A DNA stretch of 64,000 bases from Pectobacterium polonicum (lineage in GTDB: Bacteria > Pseudomonadota > Gammaproteobacteria > Enterobacterales > Enterobacteriaceae). Position numbers and translations under genes: made by a program. Within the stretch, counting starts at the first letter, position 1; the number at the start of each line of letters is the position of its first letter. The stretch spans positions 1 to 64,000 of the forward strand of contig NZ_RJTN01000015.1 of NCBI RefSeq assembly GCF_005497185.1, in the 5' to 3' direction. Shown one piece after another: positions 20,765-31,592 of this stretch. The notes below the pieces were generated by a model. It searched no databases. It was not told where the DNA came from and saw nothing but the letters and a program-made list of their open reading frames with translations.

Positions 20765-20790
20765 AACCCCGCCTCCCCCGGCGGGGTTTT
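20765..20790 (+). terminator. metJ intrinsic terminator
   Basis: AACCCCGCC (20765-20773) pairs perfectly with GGCGGGGTT (20780-20788), with a 6-nt loop and TTTT overlapping the end of the stem. Confidence 0.88.
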
Positions 20791-20902
20791 GCTATGTAGA
20801 AAACCCTCATTCTTCCTATCGCGCCTTTAACACCCGCCACCTTATCTTCTTTCCGCCGTTTCCTTTTCCGCTCATGTTGTGAATCGGGATTGCATTTAAT
20901 TT

Positions 20903-20920
20903 GTTATGTTATAACATATC
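20903..20920. promoter_or_regulatory. Zur-like palindromic operator upstream of the FecCD-type importer
   Basis: The 18-mer GTTATGTTATAACATATC contains a perfect 14-bp palindrome (20905-20918). It differs at one base from the zinc-repressor consensus I recall for alpha-proteobacteria (GATATGTTATAACATATC) and shares the TGTTATA/TATAACA halves of the gamma-proteobacterial version. It lies 18 nt before the first importer gene, where a repressor would block transcription. Assignment to Zur is inference. Confidence 0.5.
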
Positions 20921-20937
20921 TTTTTTAGCGTATAACG

Positions 20938-21750
20938 ATGATATGTCGCATCATGATAGAGCCACTCTCCAACAGCCCCGTACTGCTACAGCTTCACCAT
21001 GTTTCCGTTGCCGACGCTAATCGGGCTCCGAGGCTCAGTGATATTTCGCTGTCCATGCAAGTTGGAGAGCGTTTGGCGCTGGTTGGCCCCAACGGCAGCG
21101 GCAAGTCCACGCTGTTACGCGTGTTAACCAGCGAACTCGGCGCGACAACGGGGTACATCCAGTTGAACGGCCAGCCGTTGAACACACTCAGCCGCCATGA
21201 ACGAGCAACGCGCATCGCAATTCTGGCGCAGAACGATGCACCGGATCTGCGTTTGCGGGTCGCGGAATACGTCGCCTTAGGACGAATTCCACATCACGGG
21301 TTCAGTACGCCTACGCAGGATCGCCAACTCATCGAAGAAGCGCTGGACGATACCGGATTATTACCGCTGCGCCACCGCCTGCTGGGTACGCTCTCCGGCG
21401 GGGAACGTCAACGCGCATCGCTGGCGCGCGCTTTTGCACAAACGCCGCAGCTCCTGCTGCTGGATGAACCGACTAACCATCTCGATCCGTTAGCGCGTGC
21501 GCAGTTGCTGTCTCTGGTGCGGAAGCGCGGTATTTCAACGCTGGCGGTGCTGCACGATCTGCCACTGATTACCCCCTTTGCCGATCGCGTTGCCGTTTTG
21601 CAGCAGGGGGCGCTACTCCGCTGGGGAACGCCTGCGCACGCGCTAAGCGCCGACTGTGTGAAATCCGTATTTGGGATGGAGAGCTTTACGGTGCCGCATC
21701 CGCTAAACGGCTCACCCATTCGCATCTTTGAAGCCCCCGAACTGCACTAA
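20938..21750 (+). CDS. FecE/BtuD-type ABC importer ATPase
   Basis: 270 aa with Walker A (VGPNGSGKSTLLR), Q-loop, signature LSGGERQRASLARAFA, Walker B LLLDEPTNHLD and the switch histidine in VLHDLPLI. It belongs to the family energising uptake of iron chelates, haem, cobalamin and related compounds. A second ATG at 20953 is an equally plausible start, and neither has a good ribosome-binding site. It is the first of three genes (ATPase, binding protein, permease) with no TonB receptor beside them. Confidence 0.88.
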   Translation: MICRIMIEPLSNSPVLLQLHHVSVADANRAPRLSDISLSMQVGERLALVGPNGSGKSTLLRVLTSELGATTGYIQLNGQPLNTLSRHERATRIAILAQNDAPDLRLRVAEYVALGRIPHHGFSTPTQDRQLIEEALDDTGLLPLRHRLLGTLSGGERQRASLARAFAQTPQLLLLDEPTNHLDPLARAQLLSLVRKRGISTLAVLHDLPLITPFADRVAVLQQGALLRWGTPAHALSADCVKSVFGMESFTVPHPLNGSPIRIFEAPELH

Positions 21751-21759
21751 GGAACCCTG

Positions 21760-22722
21760 ATGAAAATAACGCTTCTATCTGGACTGCTGGCATTGACGTC
21801 ATGCTGGGCGCACGCCTCTGGTTTTCCGGTCACGGTCGACAGCTGTGGGCAACCGCTAACTTTTACCCAGCCGCCGCAGCGAGCCGTTATTCATGACCTG
21901 AATATGGCCGAGATGGCGTTTGCTCTGGGCTTACAAAAAAATATCGTCGGGCTGACTGGGATCACCGACTGGTATAAGGCAACGCCAGACTTTATCCAAC
22001 AGCAGGGTACGATCCCTGAGCTGGCAGCAAAATACCCGACGTTAGAAAACCTGCTGGCCGTACACCCGGATTTTTTCTTTGCTGGGTGGAACTACGGCAT
22101 GAAAGTGGGCGGCGAAGTCACCCCGCAATCGCTGAAAAAATACGGCATTCAGACGCTGGTACTCAGCGAAAGCTGCGTGTTCACCGAACAACAGCAACAG
22201 CGTCCACGTGCCAGCATGGATCTGCTCTACGGCGACATGCTGAAACTGGGGAAAATCTTCGGTAAGCAGGAACAGGCTCAGGAACAAATTGACGGCTGGA
22301 AACAGCACCTTGCCGAACTGCGAACCCGCATTGGCAATCAGCCAAAGCAGAAGATTTTTCTGTATGACTCTGGCGACGATAAGCCCTTTACCAGCGGGAA
22401 ATTCGCGATGCCAACCGCCATCATTGAAGCGGCAGGCGGCAAGAACGTGATGGACGATATGGAAACGAGCTGGGCTTCGACATCGTGGGAAAGCGTGGCG
22501 GCCCGCGAGCCCGACTTTATCATTTTGCTGGATTACCAGACGGGCAACGGTGCGGATGCGTTAAGGCGCTTTCTGGAATCACATCCGCTAATGAAATTTA
22601 CCCCAGCCGTACAGCAGCATCGCTATCTGAAACTGCAATATGCAGAGCTAACACCGGGACCAGCGAATATCGCCGCCGTCGATAAACTGGCACGCGCACT
22701 CTACCCGGATGCCTTTAAGTGA
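21760..22722 (+). CDS. FepB/BtuF-type periplasmic binding protein
   Basis: 320 aa with a signal peptide (about 1-19, ending AHA-S) and the two-lobe helical-backbone binding fold: DLNMAEMAFALGL near 48-60 and VHPDFFFAGWNYG near 105. It starts 9 nt after the ATPase stop, and its own stop overlaps the permease start (GTGA). The cargo is not identifiable. The family covers siderophores, haem and corrinoids, and public annotations of relatives are inconsistent. A metal chelate is suggested only by the Zur-like site. Confidence 0.85.
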   Translation: MKITLLSGLLALTSCWAHASGFPVTVDSCGQPLTFTQPPQRAVIHDLNMAEMAFALGLQKNIVGLTGITDWYKATPDFIQQQGTIPELAAKYPTLENLLAVHPDFFFAGWNYGMKVGGEVTPQSLKKYGIQTLVLSESCVFTEQQQQRPRASMDLLYGDMLKLGKIFGKQEQAQEQIDGWKQHLAELRTRIGNQPKQKIFLYDSGDDKPFTSGKFAMPTAIIEAAGGKNVMDDMETSWASTSWESVAAREPDFIILLDYQTGNGADALRRFLESHPLMKFTPAVQQHRYLKLQYAELTPGPANIAAVDKLARALYPDAFK

Positions 22723-23729
22723 ACCCAACGTCTTCACGTTATGCCGCGACCGTCGTTATCGCGCTGCTGATATTGGTTGGGCTGATGCTGTTAAATATTG
22801 CGACAGGCAGTACGACGATTCCCCTTACGCAGGTCGCCAGCGTACTGGGGCTATCGTCGGCAGACGTCTCGCCGATGACGTCACGCATCATTCTGGAGCT
22901 GCGCATTCCCCGCAGCCTGCTAGCAGCGTTGTGCGGTGCAGGTTTAGCGATGGTCGGTGCCTTTTTGCAAACGGCAACCCGCAACGATCTGGCCGACCCT
23001 TTTCTATTCGGCCTATCTGCCGGAGCCTCGGCGGGCGCGGTCGCCGTCATCACTCGCTTTGGCGAGCAGCTCGGTGACTGGGCGCTGCCTATGGCGGCCT
23101 TCTGTGGCGGCATTTTATCGGCCGTCGCCGTGACGGTATTGTTCCTGCTGCAACAGGCGCGGGGCGCAGAGCGACTGATCATCTGCGGATTGGCAATCTC
23201 ATTTCTGTTCGGTGCCCTGACGAACTATCTGGTGTTTTCCGGCGATCAGCGGGCAGCCAGCTCGATTCTTTTCTGGTCACTGGGCGGACTGGGTCTTGCC
23301 CGCTGGGATACATTACCGTTCGCGGTATTCAGCGTCCTGCTGCTATTCGGCCTCACCGCCCTGCGCTGGCGGGCGCTCGACGCTCTGCTGGCGGGCGGAC
23401 AAACGGCAGCCTCGATGGGCGTTAATCTGTCCCGCGTACGGGTGGAAATTTTTATCTGCTGCGCGTTCGCCACGTCGCTGTTAGTCGCGCTGACCGGCGT
23501 GATCGGTTTTATCGGCCTGATGATTCCCCATCTGGCTCGCCCGTTGAGTGGCGTATTGCACAAGAAGCTGCTGCCGCTGACCGCCGTGCTGGGCGCGATA
23601 CTGCTGTGCGGCGGCGATTGGCTCAGCCGACAGTTGCTCGCCCCCCAGGAATTGCCTATCGGGATTATTACAGCGGGATTGGGCGGCATCTTCGTTCTGG
23701 GGATGCTGGTAAAACGCCAGCAGGGGTGA
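22719..23729 (+). CDS. FecCD-family ABC permease
   Basis: 336 aa, about ten hydrophobic segments, with FecCD hallmarks: RIPRSLLAALCGAGLAMVGAF at 62 onward (here cut to RIPR...GAGLA), NDLADPFLFGLSAGA, and GVIGFIGLMIPHLARPL near 260-276, which contacts the ATPase. It starts at a GTG overlapping the binding-protein stop. A single permease gene implies a homodimer, as in BtuC. It is the last gene of the importer operon. Confidence 0.9.
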   Translation: MNPTSSRYAATVVIALLILVGLMLLNIATGSTTIPLTQVASVLGLSSADVSPMTSRIILELRIPRSLLAALCGAGLAMVGAFLQTATRNDLADPFLFGLSAGASAGAVAVITRFGEQLGDWALPMAAFCGGILSAVAVTVLFLLQQARGAERLIICGLAISFLFGALTNYLVFSGDQRAASSILFWSLGGLGLARWDTLPFAVFSVLLLFGLTALRWRALDALLAGGQTAASMGVNLSRVRVEIFICCAFATSLLVALTGVIGFIGLMIPHLARPLSGVLHKKLLPLTAVLGAILLCGGDWLSRQLLAPQELPIGIITAGLGGIFVLGMLVKRQQG

Positions 23730-23745
23730 AAAATGCAGGTTTAAA

Positions 23746-23789
23746 AATAACTCCAATAACCCCAAAACATTGCCAGATGGAGTTATTGG
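23746..23789. repeat. Inverted repeat with two alternative pairings after the importer operon
   Basis: AATAACTCCA (23746-23755) pairs with TGGAGTTATT (23778-23787). The overlapping CCAATAAC (23753-23760) pairs with GTTATTGG (23782-23789), so the two hairpins are mutually exclusive. It sits 17 nt after the permease stop and 40 nt before hicA. It may be a weak terminator or a binding site; there is no T tract. Confidence 0.5.
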
Positions 23790-23828
23790 GGTTATCGTTA
23801 TCGTAGTAAAGGGCTGCGGGGTGCAGGG

Positions 23829-24008
23829 ATGGATAGCAGGACGTTAATAGCAGAAATCAAGGCCGATGGGTGGGAACTGATAAGAGTGAACAGAAGCCAC
23901 CACCATTTTATGCCCCCTAGCAAACCGGGGTTAGTCACCATCCCCCACCCTAAGAAAGATTTACCGATAGGCACGGTAAAAAGCATCAGGAAACAGGCAG
24001 GAATATGA
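23829..24008 (+). CDS. hicA: HicA-type mRNA interferase toxin
   Basis: A 59-aa frame starting ATG at 23829 (MDSRTLIAEIKADGWELIRV) and ending at 24008. It has the HicA double-stranded-RNA-binding-like fold pattern: helix with DGW, the catalytic histidine in NRSHHHFMPP (about 21-30), then GLVTIPHP and DLPIGTVKSIRKQAGI. The toxin cleaves mRNA when free of HicB. It is followed after 27 nt by hicB. Motifs and the partner gene make the call firm despite the small size. Confidence 0.9.
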   Translation: MDSRTLIAEIKADGWELIRVNRSHHHFMPPSKPGLVTIPHPKKDLPIGTVKSIRKQAGI

Positions 24009-24035
24009 TCATCGCTGACTCGAAGAGGCTGAATT

Positions 24036-24446
24036 ATGTTTTATCCGATTGCAATTGAAGCAGGCGACGAGACCCACGCATACGGTGTAACCGTGCCAGA
24101 TCTACCGGGCTGTTTTTCTGCAGGCGATACGCTAGACGATGCCATCGCGAATGCTAAAGAGGCGATTACCGGACATATCGGACTGTTGGTCGAGATGGGT
24201 CAGGATATTCCCACCGTGTCGTCAGTAGGCCAACTGGCAAAAAACGCAGAATACGCTGGGTACACGTGGGCGGTTGTTGATATTGATGTGACGCGTTTAA
24301 TGGGCGCTTCAGAAAAAATTAACGTCACGCTGCCTAAGTCGCTGATTGACCGCATTGATCGTTGCGTGGCGAGTAACCCAGAATTTAAAAGTCGTTCGGG
24401 TTTTCTCGCACAGGCGGCATTAGAACGAATCTCATCTTCTCGATGA
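24036..24446 (+). CDS. hicB: HicB-type antitoxin
   Basis: 136 aa. The N-terminal partial RNase H-like fold that binds HicA is visible as MFYPIAIE...YGVTVPDLPGCFSAGDTLDDAIANAKEAI shortened to its key VPDLPGCFSAGDT (about 22-34). The C-terminal part (INVTLPKSLIDRID..., about 93-130) is a ribbon-helix-helix DNA-binding domain for autorepression. It neutralises HicA and regulates the operon. Confidence 0.92.
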   Translation: MFYPIAIEAGDETHAYGVTVPDLPGCFSAGDTLDDAIANAKEAITGHIGLLVEMGQDIPTVSSVGQLAKNAEYAGYTWAVVDIDVTRLMGASEKINVTLPKSLIDRIDRCVASNPEFKSRSGFLAQAALERISSSR

Positions 24447-24470
24447 ACAATGCTGATACGCCAAAAACAA

Positions 24471-24494
24471 CAAAGGCACCTGTCGGTGCCTTTG
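24471..24494 (-). terminator. rpmE terminator (possibly bidirectional with hicB)
   Basis: CAAAGGCACC (24471-24480) pairs perfectly with GGTGCCTTTG (24485-24494) around a 4-nt loop. On the minus strand it is followed by TTGTTGTTTTT, a proper tail for rpmE. Confidence 0.85.
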
Positions 24495-24527
24495 CAGAAA
24501 GTTACTGTGCCAATTGGCCAGTAGAAC

Positions 24528-24743
24528 TTATTTTTTAGCGCCTGGAACGGAGAAACGCTTGTTGAAGCGGTCAACACGGCCACCAGTTGCAACATCACGT
24601 TGTTTGCCGGTGTAGAACGGGTGGCATTCGCCACAGACGTCCAGGTTCAGGTCACGACCCACGGTAGAATGGGTTTTGATCACGTTACCGCAAGAGCAAG
24701 TTACAGTAACTGCAGAATAATTCGGGTGAATACCTTTTTTCAT
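24528..24743 (-). CDS. rpmE: 50S ribosomal protein L31 (zinc-binding form)
   Basis: 71 aa starting [20 protein letters not shown]. It is the C+ form, with four zinc-liganding positions in CSCG (about 16-18) and VCGECH (about 37-40). It sits at the 50S central protuberance and contacts the 30S head. It is divergent from priA, as in E. coli. Zinc-containing L31 is the form replaced by a paralogue under zinc starvation; no paralogue is seen here. Confidence 0.97.
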   Translation of the reverse strand: MKKGIHPNYSAVTVTCSCGNVIKTHSTVGRDLNLDVCGECHPFYTGKQRDVATGGRVDRFNKRFSVPGAKK

Positions 24744-24952
24744 GGGGAAACCTCAGTTAAGGCCGTGTCGCTATCCAGCCCTGTTCCGCCAGACACCACA
24801 CGAAAGTTGTATAAGTAAGTTTCATTATGCAAATGGCATAATGGCGGCGGATCATACAGAATCCGCTACCCCGATGCAATCGCATCCACACATTATCCCT
24901 CGCAGCATGTACACTAGCGCCTTGCCTTATTTTCTACCCGCGTCGCGTATGA

Positions 24953-27214
<2,262 letters not shown>

Positions 27215-27484
27215 CGTTTCCTGTTAAGCAATGTCAGGTTTCTTGCCACACATTTTTGCGATCGGCGTCGAGAACACGACATCCATCACATTTTCTGTGC
27301 AAATTAAGCAACAAAACCTGCGTTCAATCTGTTATCACTGTCTGCGCAGGCAGTATCCTGAGGCGCGGTACCCTTCCCTTAGTCTACGTGCCGAACAGCA
27401 TTACCCGTAATCATAGAGCGTCAGCAGACAGGAACCTTCTGCTGGCAGTCAGCGCCAGTTAACGCTGACGCAAGGAGAAAAGCG

Positions 27485-28528
27485 TTGAAGCAGAAGAAAG
27501 GCGTCACCACGGCGACGATGAAAGACGTGGCGGATGAAGCGGGCGTTTCCACCGCCACCGTATCCCGAACGTTAATGAACCCAGAAAAAGTCTCTGCGAC
27601 CACCCGTAGGAAGGTCGAGCAGGCTGTCATCGCCGTTGGCTATTCGCCTCACGCACTCAACCGAAACCTCAAGCGTAACGAATCGCGCACGATCCTGACG
27701 ATCGTACCAGACATCTGCGATCCCTATTTCTCCGAAATATTTCGCGGGATCGAGGAAACGGCTGCCGAACACGGCTATCTGGTATTGATTGGCGACTGCG
27801 CGCACCAACATCAAAGGGAAAAAACCTTCGTCGATCTGATTATCACTAAACAGATCGACGGTATGGTGTTGCTCGGCTCTAACCTGCCGTTTGATGCCGG
27901 CCAGGAAGAGCAGCGTAATCTGCCACCGATGGTGATGGCGAATGAGTTCTCACCGGATCTGGCGCTGCCCACCGTGCATATCGATAACCTGACCGCCGCC
28001 TTTGAAGCCGTACATTATCTGTATCAGGCGGGTCACCAGCGCATCGCCTGCATTGCCGGCCCGGAGCATATGCATCTGAGTCAATATCGTTTGCAAGGGT
28101 ACATTCAGGCTCTGCGTCGCAATGGCATTCTTATCGATAACCAATATATCTTTCGGGGCGATTTCACCTACGAAACGGGGATCAACGGTCTGATTGCGCT
28201 GATGCAACATCCTCAGCCGCCCAGCGCCATCTTCTGCCATAGCGACCTCATGGCGCTGGGCGTGCTGGCGCAGGCCAGAAAGATGGGGCTGGACATCCCG
28301 CGCGATCTCTCCATTATCGGTTTCGATGATATCGAACAGGCGCAATACAGTTGGCCGCCGCTGACTTCTGTCGCCCAGCCCCGTTATCAGATCGGACGCG
28401 AGGCAATGCTGCTACTCTTAGAGCAGTTGCAAGGTAACACGGTACAAAGCGGTTCGCGTCTGTTGTCCAGTGAGCTGGTCATACGCGACAGCGTCGCCGC
28501 CCCGAATTACGCCCGTAACAGGCTTTAA
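27485..28528 (+). CDS. cytR: LacI-family nucleoside catabolism repressor CytR
   Basis: 347 aa with helix-turn-helix TMKDVADEAGVSTATVSRTL (about 11-30) and the CytR-specific start of the ligand domain RNESRTILTIVPDICDPYFSE, here recognisable by VPDICDPYF. It binds cytidine and works with CRP to repress deo, udp, cdd and nup genes. An ATG is absent: the start is TTG at 27485, preceded by AAGGAG. Position between priA and ftsN is as in E. coli. Confidence 0.95.
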   Translation: MKQKKGVTTATMKDVADEAGVSTATVSRTLMNPEKVSATTRRKVEQAVIAVGYSPHALNRNLKRNESRTILTIVPDICDPYFSEIFRGIEETAAEHGYLVLIGDCAHQHQREKTFVDLIITKQIDGMVLLGSNLPFDAGQEEQRNLPPMVMANEFSPDLALPTVHIDNLTAAFEAVHYLYQAGHQRIACIAGPEHMHLSQYRLQGYIQALRRNGILIDNQYIFRGDFTYETGINGLIALMQHPQPPSAIFCHSDLMALGVLAQARKMGLDIPRDLSIIGFDDIEQAQYSWPPLTSVAQPRYQIGREAMLLLLEQLQGNTVQSGSRLLSSELVIRDSVAAPNYARNRL

Positions 28529-28616
28529 GACTTCAGGTGCTGGTCAAATATTTGAGGGTTCAGTAACATGACCCCCTAATTATATTCTTTATCTATCAAT
28601 TCACAGCGAAACGACA

Positions 28617-29492
28617 GTGGCACAAAGAGACTACGTGAGCCGGGGACGTTCATCAGGAACGCGTCGGAAAACGACAAATAGCCGAAAAAAAGGCAACGCT
28701 TCAGGTGCATCCAAAACGATGGTCGCGCTTGCTGTTGCCGTTTTGGTCACCTTCGCGGGCGGTCTGTACTTTATCGCCCATAATAAACCCGAAGAGTCCC
28801 CCGTCCTTCCGCATCAGAACGTGGGCAAAGGTAACGGGCTGCCACCCAAGCCGGAAGAACGTTGGCGTTACATCAAAGAACTGGAAAATCGTCAGTTGGG
28901 CGTCACGGCACCAACGGAGCCTTCGGCTGGTGGAGAGATCCGTTCGCCGGTGCAGTTGACGGATGAACAGCGTCAGCTATTGGAACAGATGCAGTCTGAT
29001 ATGCGTCGCCAGCCAACACAGCTTTCCGAAGTGCCGTATAACGACCAGACGCAGGTTCCACGCTCGCAGGTGACCATTAAGCCACCGACGCAATCGATGC
29101 AGCCGCCGCCCGTCGTGACGACACAGCCTGCAACACGCGCACCAACGGTCACGCAAACGACGCCAGTGGTTCCAAGACAAGAAGCGCCAAGACAAGAGGC
29201 ACCAAAGCAGGAAGCACCGAAGCAACAGCCGGTCAAACAGCCTGAAGCACCAAAAGTCGAAAAAACTCAACGCTGGGCGATTCAGTGTGGCTCCTTTAAA
29301 ACCATGGACCCTGCCGAATCAGTGAGAGCACAACTGGCGTTTGCAGGTATCGAAAGCCGCATCACCTCTAACGGCGGCTGGAACCGTATTATGTTAGGGC
29401 CTTACAGCAACCGTGCTGCCGCAGACAGCATGCTCCAACGCCTTAAAGGCGCGGGCGCATCAAACTGTATTCCTCTTGCTAGCGGGGGTTGA
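28617..29492 (+). CDS. ftsN: Essential cell division protein FtsN
   Basis: Bitopic inner-membrane protein that triggers septal peptidoglycan synthesis. 291 aa from a GTG start: basic cytoplasmic tail starting MAQRDYVSRGR, one membrane segment at about 35-54, a periplasmic Pro/Gln-rich linker with repeated PRQEAP/PKQEAP units at about 182-200, and a C-terminal SPOR domain (QRWAIQCGSFKT onward, about 218-291) that binds denuded glycan. It is slightly shorter than E. coli FtsN (319 aa), the difference being in the linker. Confidence 0.95.
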   Translation: MAQRDYVSRGRSSGTRRKTTNSRKKGNASGASKTMVALAVAVLVTFAGGLYFIAHNKPEESPVLPHQNVGKGNGLPPKPEERWRYIKELENRQLGVTAPTEPSAGGEIRSPVQLTDEQRQLLEQMQSDMRRQPTQLSEVPYNDQTQVPRSQVTIKPPTQSMQPPPVVTTQPATRAPTVTQTTPVVPRQEAPRQEAPKQEAPKQQPVKQPEAPKVEKTQRWAIQCGSFKTMDPAESVRAQLAFAGIESRITSNGGWNRIMLGPYSNRAAADSMLQRLKGAGASNCIPLASGG

Positions 29493-29516
29493 AAACCCCC
29501 ACGCGTTCCCCCATCT
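29488..29516 (+). promoter_or_regulatory. Heat-shock (sigma-32) promoter for hslVU
   Basis: GTTGAAA (29488-29494), a 14-nt spacer and CCCCATCT (29509-29516) match the sigma-32 consensus CTTGAAA/CCCCATNT at all but one -35 base. The -35 overlaps the ftsN stop codon. It lies 60 nt before hslV. Confidence 0.85.
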
Positions 29517-29530
29517 ATAACATCAATGTG

Positions 29531-29552
29531 CCCCGCATCATGCGGGGATCTT
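29531..29552 (+). promoter_or_regulatory. 5'-UTR stem-loop of hslVU / terminator-like hairpin after ftsN
   Basis: CCCCGCA (29531-29537) pairs with TGCGGGG (29541-29547) around a 3-nt loop, followed by ATCTTTTTC. Because it lies downstream of the sigma-32 promoter it will be in the hslVU leader. A conserved leader stem-loop is described for E. coli hslVU mRNA. It also looks like an intrinsic terminator for ftsN, so some attenuation is possible. Confidence 0.75.
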
Positions 29553-29575
29553 TTTCTTCAAACGGGGACTGACTC

Positions 29576-30106
29576 GTGACAACAATTGTAAGCGTACGCC
29601 GCAATGGCCAAGTGGTCATTGGCGGTGATGGACAGGCGACTCTGGGCAATACCGTGATGAAAGGCAACGTGCGTAAAGTACGTCGTCTCTATCATGACCG
29701 CGTCATCGCGGGTTTTGCAGGTGGCACCGCGGATGCCTTCACCCTTTTTGAACTTTTTGAGCGCAAGCTGGAATTACATCAGGGCCATTTGGTGAAAGCC
29801 GCTGTCGAGCTGGCGAAAGACTGGCGTACCGACCGTATGCTACGCAAGCTGGAAGCCCTGTTAGCCGTCGCAGACGAAAATGCCTCACTGATCATTACCG
29901 GTAATGGCGATGTCGTACAGCCTGAAAACGATCTGATCGCCATTGGTTCCGGCGGTCCTTACGCACAAGCCGCCGCGCGCGCTTTACTGGAAAATACCGA
30001 ACTGGGTGCGCGCGATATCGTCGAGAAATCTTTGGGGATTGCTGGCGACATCTGTATCTACACCAACCAGTTCCACACGATAGAAGAATTAGCCTCCAAG
30101 GCGTAA
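29576..30106 (+). CDS. hslV: ATP-dependent protease peptidase subunit HslV (ClpQ)
   Basis: 176 aa from a GTG start, beginning TTIVSVRR after removal of the initiator, so Thr1 is the N-terminal nucleophile of this proteasome-beta-like peptidase. [15 protein letters not shown] and the [14 protein letters not shown] region are family signatures. It assembles as two hexameric rings capped by HslU. The gap to hslU is 9 nt, and expression is from a sigma-32 promoter. Confidence 0.97.
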   Translation: MTTIVSVRRNGQVVIGGDGQATLGNTVMKGNVRKVRRLYHDRVIAGFAGGTADAFTLFELFERKLELHQGHLVKAAVELAKDWRTDRMLRKLEALLAVADENASLIITGNGDVVQPENDLIAIGSGGPYAQAAARALLENTELGARDIVEKSLGIAGDICIYTNQFHTIEELASKA

Positions 30107-30115
30107 GGATCAACC

Positions 30116-31447
30116 ATGTCTGAAATGACCCCGCGCGAGATAGTCAGCGAACTCGACAGCTATATTATCGGCCAGAATAAAGCCAAACGCGCTGTTTCCA
30201 TCGCGCTGCGTAACCGCTGGCGCCGTATGCAGTTGGACGAAGCACTCCGCCATGAAGTGACGCCTAAAAATATTCTGATGATTGGCCCTACTGGCGTAGG
30301 TAAAACCGAAATCGCTCGCCGTCTGGCGAAGCTCGCCAATGCGCCGTTCATCAAAGTGGAAGCGACCAAATTTACCGAAGTCGGCTATGTCGGCAAAGAA
30401 GTGGATTCTATCATCCGCGATCTGACAGATTCCGCGATCAAAATGGTGCGCCATCAGTCCATCGAAAAAAATCGTTTTCGTGCGGAAGAAATGGCGGAAG
30501 ACCGTATTCTGGACGTGCTGATTCCTCCAGCAAAAAACAACTGGGGGCAGTCAGAAAGCACGCCGGAGCCTTCCGCCGCACGTCAGGCATTCCGCAAGAA
30601 ACTGCGTGAAGGCCAGTTGGACGACAAAGAGATCGAGATCGATCTGGCTGCCGCTCCCGTTGGCGTAGAGATCATGGCACCGCCGGGCATGGAAGAGATG
30701 ACTAATCAGCTACAGTCCATGTTCCAGAATTTGGCAGGACAGAAGCAGAAAGCCCGTAAGGTCAAAATCAAAGATGCCTTCAAGCTGCTGATAGAAGAAG
30801 AGGCCGCCAAACTGGTGAACCCGGAAGAGCTGAAACAGCAGGCGATTGAAGCTGTTGAGCAGCACGGCATCGTGTTCATCGACGAGATCGACAAAATCTG
30901 TAAGCGTGGCGAAAGCTCCGGCCCGGATGTTTCTCGTGAAGGCGTTCAGCGCGACCTGCTGCCGCTGGTTGAAGGCTGCACCGTATCGACCAAGCACGGT
31001 ATGGTCAAAACCGACCATATTCTGTTTATCGCATCCGGTGCGTTCCAGGTTGCCAGCCCGTCCGATCTGATTCCTGAATTACAAGGACGTCTTCCGATTC
31101 GCGTGGAATTGCAGGCGCTGACGACGGAAGATTTCGAGCGCATCCTGACAGAACCAAGCGCCTCGCTGACTGAACAGTATAAAGCGCTGATGGCAACAGA
31201 AGGCGTGGATATTTCATTCACCGCCGATGGTATCCGCCGCATTGCCGAAGCGGCCTGGCAGGTAAACGAAAGCACCGAGAATATCGGTGCGCGCCGTTTA
31301 CATACCGTGATGGAGCGTCTGATCGAAGATGTTTCTTATGACGCCAGCGAAATGCACGGCCAAAGCGTTACCATTGACGCAGATTACGTACGTAATCATC
31401 TGGATGAATTAGTAGCAGATGAAGATCTGAGTCGATTTATCTTATAA
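30116..31447 (+). CDS. hslU: HslVU protease ATPase subunit HslU (ClpY)
   Basis: AAA+ unfoldase of 443 aa, the same length as E. coli. Walker A GPTGVGKT at 57-64, Walker B in IVFIDEIDK (about 252-260), an insertion (I) domain in between that includes the charged coiled stretch [10 protein letters not shown], and a C-terminal tail ending DLSRFIL that docks into HslV. It unfolds substrates such as SulA. A strong terminator follows. Confidence 0.98.
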   Translation: MSEMTPREIVSELDSYIIGQNKAKRAVSIALRNRWRRMQLDEALRHEVTPKNILMIGPTGVGKTEIARRLAKLANAPFIKVEATKFTEVGYVGKEVDSIIRDLTDSAIKMVRHQSIEKNRFRAEEMAEDRILDVLIPPAKNNWGQSESTPEPSAARQAFRKKLREGQLDDKEIEIDLAAAPVGVEIMAPPGMEEMTNQLQSMFQNLAGQKQKARKVKIKDAFKLLIEEEAAKLVNPEELKQQAIEAVEQHGIVFIDEIDKICKRGESSGPDVSREGVQRDLLPLVEGCTVSTKHGMVKTDHILFIASGAFQVASPSDLIPELQGRLPIRVELQALTTEDFERILTEPSASLTEQYKALMATEGVDISFTADGIRRIAEAAWQVNESTENIGARRLHTVMERLIEDVSYDASEMHGQSVTIDADYVRNHLDELVADEDLSRFIL

Positions 31448-31477
31448 TCCGTTTTCGCGGATCGCACGATTAACGAT

Positions 31478-31509
31478 AAAGTGGGAGGCGTTGGCCTCCC
31501 ACTTTTGTT
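31478..31509 (+). terminator. hslVU intrinsic terminator
   Basis: AAAGTGGGAGGC (31478-31489) pairs perfectly with GCCTCCCACTTT (31494-31505) around a 4-nt loop, followed by TGTTT. Confidence 0.93.
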
Positions 31510-31592
31510 TCTGACGCCGCCATCACTGACTTTTTTTGTTTATAAACGGATGATTCACGCAATTGAATCGTCAATAAAAATTGAAGCACACC

